Assembly: GCA_964429655.1 (NCBI GenBank)
Contig: CAYSCZ010000001.1
Location: 79,838 to 143,837, forward strand
Direction: 5' to 3'
Source of the DNA: CAYSCZ01 sp964429655
GTDB taxonomy: Bacteria > Bacteroidota > Bacteroidia > Cytophagales > Cyclobacteriaceae
DNA length: 64,000 bases
Under the pieces are notes generated by a model. It saw only the letters and a program-made list of their open reading frames with translations, searched no databases and was not told where the DNA came from. Below, piece by piece: positions 1 to 7,148 of this stretch. A program made the translations under genes and the position numbers. Each line of letters begins with the position of its first letter. Position 1 is the stretch's first letter.

Positions 1-74
1 TTCTCATCTTCACCACAAGAAGAAAATGTCCATAAAAATATTACCAATAATATATAAGGGGCTAACGTTTTCAT
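1..74 (-). CDS. N-terminal fragment of a lipoprotein (cut by window edge)
   Basis: Reading leftward from an ATG at 74, the first 24 codons give a typical lipoprotein signal: Met-Lys, a hydrophobic stretch (LAPYILLVIFLWTF), then a lipobox FSSC with Cys at residue 20, followed by acidic residues GEDE. An acidic tract directly after the lipidated cysteine is common in Bacteroidota lipoproteins sent to the outer membrane or cell surface. The rest of the gene lies outside the window, so its function cannot be judged. It is divergent from the barrel gene that begins at 115. Confidence 0.6.
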   Translation of the reverse strand, partial: MKTLAPYILLVIFLWTFSSCGEDE

Positions 75-114
75 AAAGCGTTTAAAATAAGTTGCAAAAG
101 TATTTAAATTGCTG

Positions 115-750
115 ATGATGAAGAAGCATACCCTAATCCTGATTTTTGTTTCACTGGTGGGCACACTTTCAGCACAATCCAAGTTGGCTATTCAGTTTTC
201 ACCTGCAATTTCTTTAAATAGGAACGAACTAATCTCTGATTCATTGGATGTGGATACCGATGGTATAGGAGGAAGGTTTATGTTAGGATTGGTTTGGGAC
301 ATACCTATATCTGATAATTATTTTTTTAGTAGCGGCATTTATTACACACCCAAGAGAGTAGCATTTGGGATATCATCAGAAGACAATCAAAACAGCTTAA
401 TAAATGAATCATACAACCTGCAATATATTCAGATACCAATAAGCCTGAAGCTCTTTACAAATGAATTGGTTACTGACCTGAGCCCTTATGTTCATTTGGG
501 GTCTTTAATTGATGTAAAGGTTCATGATGAACCAGCTGAAGAAGATTTTAATGCAATTTCAGGTATTAAACCCTTCGATGTTTCATTGATGATTGGTATC
601 GGAATTGAATATAGGTTAGGGGTAAATACAGTATTGTATTCCTCCCTGATATATAACCGGGGGATGCTGAATGTTATAGATGGGTCGTCTATTAATGATC
701 TTTCTGTCAAAAACGACTTGCTTTATCTTGGATTCGGTGTAAAGTTTTAA
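115..750 (+). CDS. Outer-membrane beta-barrel protein, PorT-like family
   Basis: A secreted protein of about 211 residues. A signal peptide (MMKKHTLILIFVSLVGTLSAQ) is followed by alternating hydrophobic/polar strands and a C-terminus ending in aromatic-hydrophobic GFGVKF, as expected for a small outer-membrane barrel of the PorT/OmpW-like type found in many copies in Bacteroidota. The role is unknown; members of this fold include a secretion-system component but most paralogues are uncharacterised. An in-frame TTG lies at 109, but ATG at 115 or 118 gives a cleaner signal peptide. Its stop overlaps the stop of the convergent rng gene by three bases. Confidence 0.75.
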   Translation: MMKKHTLILIFVSLVGTLSAQSKLAIQFSPAISLNRNELISDSLDVDTDGIGGRFMLGLVWDIPISDNYFFSSGIYYTPKRVAFGISSEDNQNSLINESYNLQYIQIPISLKLFTNELVTDLSPYVHLGSLIDVKVHDEPAEEDFNAISGIKPFDVSLMIGIGIEYRLGVNTVLYSSLIYNRGMLNVIDGSSINDLSVKNDLLYLGFGVKF

Positions 751-2300
751 GCGAGTGCTATCTCTTCATTCTGTTTATTGATGAACGAATAATCAGTTAT
801 TCCCATTGATGAATCTTCCACCAAATTAACCCATTTGAAGTATTTAATAAACCACCTAAGCTGCTTGGAATATATTCCTCTTTTAAAATATGCATGAAGG
901 TAGGGATGAAGAACCACTGTCAATGATTTTTCATTCTGCTTTAAAAAGATATAATCAATATTCTTTTCTATCTGATCAGCTATTAAAATAGAAGCGGTAA
1001 TTTTACCTGAACCGCTGCATGTAGGGCATACTTCTCTTGTGCTTATATTAAGTTCGGGTCTAACCCTTTGACGGGTAATTTGCATAAGTCCAAATTTTGA
1101 AAGCGGCAAAATGGTGAATTTTGACCTATCCTCTTTCATTTCTTCTTTCATTTGATCATAAACAGCTTTTTTGTTTTCGGCTTTCTTCATGTCAATGAAA
1201 TCAATTACAACAATCCCTCCCATATCCCTAAGCCTAAGCTGCCTGGCAATTTCTGTGGTAGCATTTAAGTTGACCCTAAGTGCTGTACTTTCCTGGTCGT
1301 TTTCACTATTCGACTTGTTCCCACTATTCACATCAATTACATGAAGGGCTTCGGTATGTTCTATGATAAGATAGCCTCCACCTTTTACGCTTACCGATTG
1401 ACCAAAGAGTAATTTTAATTGCTTTTCTATCCCATAGTACTCGAATAGTTTTGTCCTGCCTTGATGGAATTTAAGTATGTTCTCCTTATCGGGTGCAATG
1501 GTTCTTACATATGATCGGATATCTTTGAGAAGGGCTTTATCATCTACATGAATTGCATCAAACGATTCATTTAGAATATCTCGCAAAATAGAATTAGCCC
1601 TATTCATCTCACCAATGATTTTTTCATTGACGGATGCCTTTTTTAGCACCTTTACGCCATCTTCCCATAGTGTTACCAGGTTATTTAGGTCTTTGTCCAG
1701 CTCTTTTACATCTTTTCCTTCCGCAACCGTTCTGATGATTATCCCAAAATTCTCAGGCTTTATAGAACTAATAAGCCTAAGCAGTCTTTTTCGTTCTTCA
1801 CTGTCTGCAATTTTTTTAGATATATTTATGCTATTAGAGAAAGGTACAAGAACTAGATATCTTCCAGCTACCGATAACTCGCAGGATAGTCGTGGCCCTT
1901 TTGTCGAGATTGGTTCTTTAACAACCTGAACCAATACTTTTTGATTTTTTGAAAAAACCTGACCGATTTTACCAAGTTTATCAATATCCTGCTCCTGTTT
2001 AAATCCCAAAAAACGAGCACTCGTATTTTTCCGGGTTAGAGCTTGTTTTGTAAACTTATTTAGTGAGCGTATTTGAGGACCCAGATCATGATAATGCAGA
2101 AAAGCATCTTTTTCATATCCAATATCAATGAAAGCAGCATTAAGTCCCTGAACAATTTTCTTGATTGTTCCTAAGTATATATCACCAACATTAAAACTAC
2201 TCCCACTACGCTCCTCGTTGTACTCGACAAGCTTTTTATCTTTTACAAGGGCAATCCGACATCCATTTTGAGTTGAACTTATTATTAATTCAGTACTCAA
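747..2300 (-). CDS. rng: Ribonuclease G (RNase E/G family)
   Basis: Endoribonuclease that cuts single-stranded RNA, known for 16S rRNA 5'-end maturation and mRNA turnover. The 517-residue protein has an S1-like N-terminal region (about 35-130), the catalytic metal-binding motif DVNSGN near residue 322 preceded by EHTEALHVI, and the zinc-link motif CPTCSGSGKI near 424. The length fits RNase G rather than RNase E, with no long disordered tail. The start is TTG; no ATG lies between it and an in-frame stop upstream. It sits last in a minus-strand run HU, TPR protein, small ribosomal protein, rng, which suggests a translation/RNA-related operon. Confidence 0.95.
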   Translation of the reverse strand: MSTELIISSTQNGCRIALVKDKKLVEYNEERSGSSFNVGDIYLGTIKKIVQGLNAAFIDIGYEKDAFLHYHDLGPQIRSLNKFTKQALTRKNTSARFLGFKQEQDIDKLGKIGQVFSKNQKVLVQVVKEPISTKGPRLSCELSVAGRYLVLVPFSNSINISKKIADSEERKRLLRLISSIKPENFGIIIRTVAEGKDVKELDKDLNNLVTLWEDGVKVLKKASVNEKIIGEMNRANSILRDILNESFDAIHVDDKALLKDIRSYVRTIAPDKENILKFHQGRTKLFEYYGIEKQLKLLFGQSVSVKGGGYLIIEHTEALHVIDVNSGNKSNSENDQESTALRVNLNATTEIARQLRLRDMGGIVVIDFIDMKKAENKKAVYDQMKEEMKEDRSKFTILPLSKFGLMQITRQRVRPELNISTREVCPTCSGSGKITASILIADQIEKNIDYIFLKQNEKSLTVVLHPYLHAYFKRGIYSKQLRWFIKYFKWVNLVEDSSMGITDYSFINKQNEEIALA

Positions 2301-2319
2301 AACCAGATATTAAATTTGA

Positions 2320-2409
2320 TTATTTCTTTTTGTGCCTGTTTTTTCTTAGTCTTTTTTTTCGCTTGTGCGTTGAAATTTTGTGTCTTTTTCGTTTTTTTCC
2401 ACAGGGCAT
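2320..2409 (-). CDS. 29-residue AURKAIP1/COX24-like ribosomal small protein
   Basis: An ATG at 2409 opens a 29-codon frame ending in TAA at 2320. It starts MPCGKKRKRHK and ends RLRKNRHKKK, so more than half the residues are Lys, Arg or His. This is the pattern of the very short AURKAIP1/COX24-domain proteins of Bacteroidota, related to the C-terminus of the mitochondrial small-subunit protein mS38; a ribosomal location is therefore likely but inferred. It lies 19 bases before rng and just after the TPR gene. It is below the size cut-off of most gene callers. Basic composition alone would be weak evidence; the MPCGKKRKRHK...KRKKRLRKNRHK pattern is what makes the call. Confidence 0.82.
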   Translation of the reverse strand: MPCGKKRKRHKISTHKRKKRLRKNRHKKK

Positions 2410-2434
2410 AATTCTAATATTTTTAATTTAAACA

Positions 2435-3259
2435 TTATTGTATCTCTTTTTTAAATTCATTGACCATACTAAGTATGGTTGAATCGATAGTAATCTCTTT
2501 GAGAAAACTTAATTCACTCATTGCACCTTCGCTATTCCCCAGTTCATTATAACTTATCGCAAGGGAAAATCTACCTTGTATATTGGTCGGTTCTAAATCC
2601 CTTACCTTCTCCAATCTTTGAACCGCTTTTTCATACTGTCCTGTCCTCATTGATAATAGTCCAAGGTTTAACAAGGCATCTACGTTTTCAGAATCTTCTT
2701 CCACAATTTTCCTGAGCATTAATATCCCTTTCATTGGATTATCTGATGAAACATAAGTCATTGCAAGTATATTCTTAAGTTCATCATCTAATTCATAATC
2801 TTTCTTATATTCGTTTATGTACTTTCTAATCAATTCTCCCAATCCTTTGGCTTGCGTTCCTTCGATAATTAAATTATAACCAAAATAGAGCACTGAAATA
2901 TTTTTCCTTAACCCCTCCTCATTTTTTAAGAAATCAGAAATTTTAATCGAGTAAATTTCCCCACTATCAATTTGGTTAAAAGTAAAATAAAGTCTTGCTA
3001 AAGAATCCGCAAAGTTAGCTTTTTTTTCGTTATCAATATCAAGGTTTAGCTGGCTTTTTAGATAGTTTATCCGTTTCATGGATTCTTTATTCATAGCTAA
3101 ATCATGGACTTCTTGATTTTTACCAGTTTGCAGGTCCATTGATTTCGAGTCAGATATGTCTTCCTTTTCGTTTTCCACAACAGACTTAGGTAATTGATAT
3201 AAACCCACAACTATCAGCAAGCATATTGCGATGAGCAATATCTTATGTAATGATTTCAA
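2435..3259 (-). CDS. Membrane-anchored tetratricopeptide repeat protein
   Basis: A 274-residue protein with one N-terminal membrane segment or uncleaved signal (HKILLIAICLLIVVGLYQL) and then helical repeats; the clearest TPR units lie at about 185-260 (ALLNLGLLSMRTGQYEKAV; GRFSLAISYNELGNSEGAM). TPRs bind proteins, so an envelope scaffold role is likely but the partner is unknown. It starts at TTG four bases after the HU stop, so the two genes are probably co-transcribed. HU, TPR and RNase G appear together on one strand, which gives the protein a possible link to growth or RNA metabolism, not a proven one. Confidence 0.8.
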   Translation of the reverse strand: MKSLHKILLIAICLLIVVGLYQLPKSVVENEKEDISDSKSMDLQTGKNQEVHDLAMNKESMKRINYLKSQLNLDIDNEKKANFADSLARLYFTFNQIDSGEIYSIKISDFLKNEEGLRKNISVLYFGYNLIIEGTQAKGLGELIRKYINEYKKDYELDDELKNILAMTYVSSDNPMKGILMLRKIVEEDSENVDALLNLGLLSMRTGQYEKAVQRLEKVRDLEPTNIQGRFSLAISYNELGNSEGAMSELSFLKEITIDSTILSMVNEFKKEIQ

Positions 3260-3263
3260 AATC

Positions 3264-3557
3264 TTAATGCTTTAACTTATTGCTATTCTTGATTTTCTCG
3301 ACAAACACTTTCGAGGGTTTAAAACTGGGGACATAATGTTCATCTATAACAATTGCAGTATTCTTTGATATGTTTCTGGCAATTTTTTTTGCCCTTTTTT
3401 TATTTACAAAACTTCCAAAACCACGGACATAGATATTTTCCCCCTCAAACATTGAATTCTTTACTACAGTAAAAAAAGCTTCAATTGTGGATTGAACATC
3501 GGCTTTATCTATTCCTGTTTTTTCGGCTATTTCATTTATAACATCTGCTTTAGTCAC
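3264..3557 (-). CDS. HU/IHF-family DNA-binding protein
   Basis: A 97-residue histone-like protein that bends and compacts DNA as a dimer. It shows the family layout: helical dimerisation part (TKADVINEIAEKTGIDKADVQSTIEAFF), the turn GENIYVRGFGSF that leads into the beta arms, and a basic arm region (NKKRAKKIARNISKNTAIVI) followed by PSFKPSKVF. The start is GTG. Bacteroidota carry several HU paralogues and the sequence does not tell whether this is the main one. It leads the minus-strand run to rng and is divergent from mutY. Confidence 0.93.
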   Translation of the reverse strand: MTKADVINEIAEKTGIDKADVQSTIEAFFTVVKNSMFEGENIYVRGFGSFVNKKRAKKIARNISKNTAIVIDEHYVPSFKPSKVFVEKIKNSNKLKH

Positions 3558-3606
3558 AATGGTGTTTTTTAGAGATATATTTACCTGATACTGATATGAT
3601 TACAGA

Positions 3607-3614
3607 CAAATTTA
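3607..3614 (-). promoter_or_regulatory. Candidate -7 box for the HU gene
   Basis: On the minus strand these bases read TAAATTTG, matching the Bacteroidota housekeeping -7 consensus TAnnTTTG, about 50 bases before the HU start. No clean TTTG -33 element is found at the right distance, so this is a weak call. Confidence 0.3.
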
Positions 3615-3636
3615 TATTTACATCTTTAAATAACCA

Positions 3637-3644
3637 TAATTTTG
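3637..3644 (+). promoter_or_regulatory. Candidate -7 box for mutY-ssb-gldE-gldD
   Basis: TAATTTTG matches the TAnnTTTG consensus and lies 20 bases before the TTG start of mutY, which would give a very short leader. The -33 region is AT-rich (TTTATATTTA) without an exact TTTG. It is the only good match in this intergenic gap on the plus strand. Confidence 0.35.
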
Positions 3645-3663
3645 TATAATAATAACAATATAC

Positions 3664-4743
3664 TTGGATTTATTTAAGAAAAAATTTGCTGCATCCATCA
3701 TAAATTGGTTTGAAAAGCATAAAAGGGAACTTCCTTGGAGAGAAACTAACGATCCTTACAAGATATGGTTATCTGAAGTAATTCTCCAACAGACCAGGGT
3801 AAACCAAGGCCTTCCCTACTACTTAAGGTTTATCAACAACTATCCAACCGTATCTGACCTGGCAAATGCTGAGGAAAGAGATGTTTTAAAACTTTGGCAG
3901 GGACTGGGTTATTATTCGCGCGCAAGGAACCTTTTAGAATGTGCAAAAACTATTGTCAGAGATTATAATGGCAGGTTTCCGGTCAAAAGTGTCGAATTAC
4001 AACAGTTGAAGGGTGTTGGAGAATATACGGCTGCAGCAATTTCTTCCATTGCTTTTTCAGAAAAAGTACCTGTGATAGATGGAAACGTTTACAGGGTACT
4101 ATCTAGAATATTTGGATTAACCCATGATATTGCGTATAGCAAATCAAAGAAATATTTTAGGCAAATTTCATATGATCTAATGCAATCAATAGATGATCCG
4201 GGAAATTATAATCAGGCTGTTATGGAGTTTGGGGCAATAAAATGTGTTCCCAAAAACCCCAATTGCACCAACTGTATTTTTAAAACAAATTGTATAGCTT
4301 TTAAAGAAAATCTACAGGCATTCTTACCAGTGAAAAGTAAGAATAATATAAAAAAAAGAAGGTATTTTAATTACTTCATTTATGAGTCGCCGGAATCGGT
4401 GATTATCAAGAAACGGGAAGCAGGTGATATATGGAATGGGTTATACGATTTTATTTTACTTGAGTCAGATCAAGCACTGCCACAAACAAGTTTAATAGAC
4501 TACCTAAGAAAAAACTTATATATTGAATGTGATGAAAACATTAAATTATTATCAATTTCAGAGATGTATAAACACGTCTTAACGCATCAGTATATCTTTG
4601 CAAGGTTTATCAGGGTGTGGTGTAAATCAATGCAAATAAATGATAGCAATGGTTTAAAAATAGATAAGAATAAGCTCGTAAATTATCCTATGCCAAAACT
4701 TATTGTAAACTATTTGGACAATGAAAAAATTTATATAAATTGA
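3664..4743 (+). CDS. mutY: A/G-specific adenine DNA glycosylase MutY
   Basis: Removes adenine mispaired with 8-oxoguanine or guanine in base-excision repair. Visible features: catalytic Glu38 in SEVILQQTRVN; helix-hairpin-helix LKGVGEYTAAAI at about 115-126; catalytic Asp138 in VIDGNVYRV; four cysteines of the 4Fe-4S cluster at about 194-210 with the spacing C-x6-C-x2-C-x5-C; and a C-terminal NUDIX-like recognition domain (about 230-355). The length of 359 is normal. The TTG start is chosen because no ATG lies upstream in frame and the conserved FxxxxxxWxxxxxRxLPWR region begins a few residues later. It heads a plus-strand run with ssb, gldE and gldD. Confidence 0.95.
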   Translation: MDLFKKKFAASIINWFEKHKRELPWRETNDPYKIWLSEVILQQTRVNQGLPYYLRFINNYPTVSDLANAEERDVLKLWQGLGYYSRARNLLECAKTIVRDYNGRFPVKSVELQQLKGVGEYTAAAISSIAFSEKVPVIDGNVYRVLSRIFGLTHDIAYSKSKKYFRQISYDLMQSIDDPGNYNQAVMEFGAIKCVPKNPNCTNCIFKTNCIAFKENLQAFLPVKSKNNIKKRRYFNYFIYESPESVIIKKREAGDIWNGLYDFILLESDQALPQTSLIDYLRKNLYIECDENIKLLSISEMYKHVLTHQYIFARFIRVWCKSMQINDSNGLKIDKNKLVNYPMPKLIVNYLDNEKIYIN

Positions 4744-4764
4744 ATTAATTAAACATAAATCACT

Positions 4765-5196
4765 ATGGCTGGAGTTAACAAAGTAATCTTATTAGGCAAT
4801 CTGGGCAAAGACCCTGAAATTCGAAATTTCGAAACTGGCAGGTCAGTTACTAATTTCCCATTAGCAACAAGTGAAACCTATAAAAACAGGGATGGGGAAA
4901 AGGTCACTAAAACAGAATGGCATAATGTTGTATTATGGAGTCCGCTTTCTGAGATAGCAGGGAAATATTTAACCAAAGGGGATCAGGTTTACATCGAGGG
5001 AAGAATTACAACAAGAAGCTATGAAGATAAGGAAGGTGTGAAAAAGTATATTACTGAAGTTGTAGGCCGGGAGATGACATTGTTAGGGAAAGCGAAAGGG
5101 GCTGATAGTGTATCTGAGCCATCCGATAAATATGAAGAAGGTCTATCAAAAACTAATGTAGCGGGTGAAACTGAGCCTGATGATCTGCCGTTTTGA
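4765..5196 (+). CDS. ssb: Single-stranded DNA-binding protein
   Basis: Coats single-stranded DNA during replication, recombination and repair. The 143-residue protein has an OB fold at about 3-105 (GVNKVILLGNLGKDPEIR; TEWHNVVLW; KYLTKGDQVYIEGRI) and a disordered acidic tail ending DDLPF, the tip through which SSB recruits partner enzymes. It begins 21 bases after mutY, and its position between mutY and gldE is the usual Bacteroidota order. Confidence 0.96.
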   Translation: MAGVNKVILLGNLGKDPEIRNFETGRSVTNFPLATSETYKNRDGEKVTKTEWHNVVLWSPLSEIAGKYLTKGDQVYIEGRITTRSYEDKEGVKKYITEVVGREMTLLGKAKGADSVSEPSDKYEEGLSKTNVAGETEPDDLPF

Positions 5197-5216
5197 TGGG
5201 TATAATTAATTAATCT

Positions 5217-6575
5217 TTGGATTCAAATATTGATGACCCCTACCTGGGATTAGCGATCCTGCTTTCTTTGCTAGAGATTTTGCCATTTTTTATTATTGTT
5301 GCACTCACACTTGTTGTCCTGCTTATTTTTTCCGGATTGGTATCAGGATCAGAGGTTGCATTTTTCTCACTCACACACGATCAGTTGAAAAAATGTAAAT
5401 CAGAAAACCATAGCTCCAATACCTACATCATTAGCTTACTGGGCAAGCCTCAAAGATTGTTGGCCACCATATTGATATTAAATAACTTTATAAATGTTAC
5501 CATCATAACAATATCAACTTATGCCACATGGCAATTGACTGGGACCAAGGACACAGAAGGGCCTGTACTGGCGGCATTATCATTTTCAATTACAATTCTA
5601 ATTATTCTATTTGGGGAAATAGTGCCTAAGATCTATGCAAACAATAATAATCTTTATTTTGCCCGATTTACTGCCAGAATGTTGACTGTCAGTTCTTATG
5701 TCTTCAAGCCATTATCATGGATTCTGATGTCAATGACAATAATGATAGAGAAAAGAATAAAAAGAAAGGGATATGACGTTTCCATAGAGGAGTTGAATAA
5801 AGCATTGGAACTTACCACACATGAAGAGGCTAGTGATGAAGAAAAAGAGATTCTAAAGGGGATCGTAAATTTTGGCACCTTATCCGTTAAGCAGGTAATG
5901 AAGTCAAGGATGGATATTACAGCATTTGATTCAGAAATAGATTTTCATGAATTAATGGACCAGGTTAATAAAACAGGCTATTCCAGAATACCAGTTTATA
6001 GAGAGACTATTGATAAAATCGAAGGCATTTTATATGTGAAAGATCTACTTCCTTATTTAAATGAGGATGAAAATTTTAATTGGCAAAAACTTCTGAACAC
6101 AGGATTTTTCATACCTGAAAGCAAAAAAATAGATTCTTTGTTCAAGGATTTTCAGCAAAGAAGAGTTCATATGGCTATTGTTGTAGATGAATATGGAGGT
6201 ACATCAGGCCTGGTTACAATGGAGGATATTGTGGAAGAGATCGTGGGTGAAATAAAAGATGAGTTTGATGAAGAAAAGGAAATAGCATATACCAAATTAG
6301 ATAAAAACACCTATGTTTTTGATGGAAGGACATCCCTGAATGATTTTTGCAAGATTGTAGGCGTAGAAAATTCGGAATTCGATGAGGTGAAAGGGGATAG
6401 TGAATCGTTGGGCGGCTTACTTTTAGAGATAAACCAAAAAATTCCAAATGCGGGAGAAAAAACAGATTATGGAAGGTTTTTGTTTACCACCGTTGCTGTT
6501 GACAACAAAAGAATAAAACGAGTGAGAGTCTACAAGAAACAAAAAATATCTGAGAATAATTATTTCGCGAGTTGA
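5217..6575 (+). CDS. gldE: Gliding-motility-associated protein GldE (CNNM/CBS family)
   Basis: Membrane protein of the hemolysin/CorC-type family. Order of parts: DUF21/CNNM transmembrane domain with about four membrane segments (residues 15-190, first one FIIVALTLVVLLIFSGLVSG), a CBS pair (about 205-330, with VKQVMKSRMDITAF and GYSRIPVYRE), and a CorC_HlyC domain (about 345-440). In Flavobacterium gldE is needed with gldD for gliding and type IX secretion, and it lies directly before gldD as here. The ion or ligand is not established. The start is TTG (LDSNIDDPY); no nearer ATG keeps the first membrane segment whole. The stop overlaps the gldD start. Confidence 0.9.
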   Translation: MDSNIDDPYLGLAILLSLLEILPFFIIVALTLVVLLIFSGLVSGSEVAFFSLTHDQLKKCKSENHSSNTYIISLLGKPQRLLATILILNNFINVTIITISTYATWQLTGTKDTEGPVLAALSFSITILIILFGEIVPKIYANNNNLYFARFTARMLTVSSYVFKPLSWILMSMTIMIEKRIKRKGYDVSIEELNKALELTTHEEASDEEKEILKGIVNFGTLSVKQVMKSRMDITAFDSEIDFHELMDQVNKTGYSRIPVYRETIDKIEGILYVKDLLPYLNEDENFNWQKLLNTGFFIPESKKIDSLFKDFQQRRVHMAIVVDEYGGTSGLVTMEDIVEEIVGEIKDEFDEEKEIAYTKLDKNTYVFDGRTSLNDFCKIVGVENSEFDEVKGDSESLGGLLLEINQKIPNAGEKTDYGRFLFTTVAVDNKRIKRVRVYKKQKISENNYFAS

Positions 6576-7144
6576 TGAGGGTTGTTTTCAAAATAATATT
6601 GTTAATATTTATAATAAGTTGTACAAAAGATTATTTTCCTAAACCTAAAGGCTATAACAGGATTGAACTTCCAAAAGCGCAATATCAATCTTTACCTGAT
6701 TCCTTCCCTTACGCTTTTGAATATTCCAAGCATGCTATAATATTGAGGGATTCATCATGGATCTCTGAAAGGTATTGGATAGATATTTTTTATCCTGAAC
6801 TAAATGCAAACATTCAGGTGACATATAAACCCGTTAACAATAAAAAGTCACTTGCTGAAGGTTACATAAGTGACTCTTACCGATTAACTGCCCAGCATAA
6901 CATCAAGGCTTATGCCATTGAGGAAAGTGTGATCAAACTTCCAAGTGGTGACCTGGCGACCATCAGTGAACTCGAGGGTGAAGTACCAAGTCAGTTTCAA
7001 TTCCATGTTACGGATTCCTCTCAACATTTCTTAAGAGGCGCGCTGTATTTCAAAACAGCAACTAAAAATGATTCCCTGGCTCCTGTGATTGAATACATGA
7101 AAAAAGATATAATCCATATATTAAATACATTGGATTGGCATTGA
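6575..7144 (+). CDS. gldD: Gliding motility lipoprotein GldD
   Basis: Lipoprotein needed for gliding motility and type IX secretion in Flavobacterium; its exact task is unknown. The signal MRVVFKIILLIFIISC ends in a lipobox with Cys about residue 16, followed by the family opening YFPKPKGYNRIELP. About 189 residues, normal for GldD. The ATG at 6575 shares a base with the gldE stop (TGATG), so translation is probably coupled; an in-frame TTG at 6572 is possible but less likely. recG starts four bases after it ends. Confidence 0.9.
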   Translation: MRVVFKIILLIFIISCTKDYFPKPKGYNRIELPKAQYQSLPDSFPYAFEYSKHAIILRDSSWISERYWIDIFYPELNANIQVTYKPVNNKKSLAEGYISDSYRLTAQHNIKAYAIEESVIKLPSGDLATISELEGEVPSQFQFHVTDSSQHFLRGALYFKTATKNDSLAPVIEYMKKDIIHILNTLDWH

Positions 7145-7148
7145 TTCT

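Noticed and set aside
1615..1929. 104-residue plus-strand frame inside rng
   Set aside because: Opposite-strand shadow of a well-conserved RNase G; Ser/Phe/Leu-rich composition typical of antisense frames.
2320..2409. Lysine-rich frame as chance translation of a poly-A-like stretch
   Set aside because: The repeated His/Arg pattern, the MPCGKKRKRHK start and the position before rng fit a known tiny ribosomal-protein family, so it was kept as a gene.
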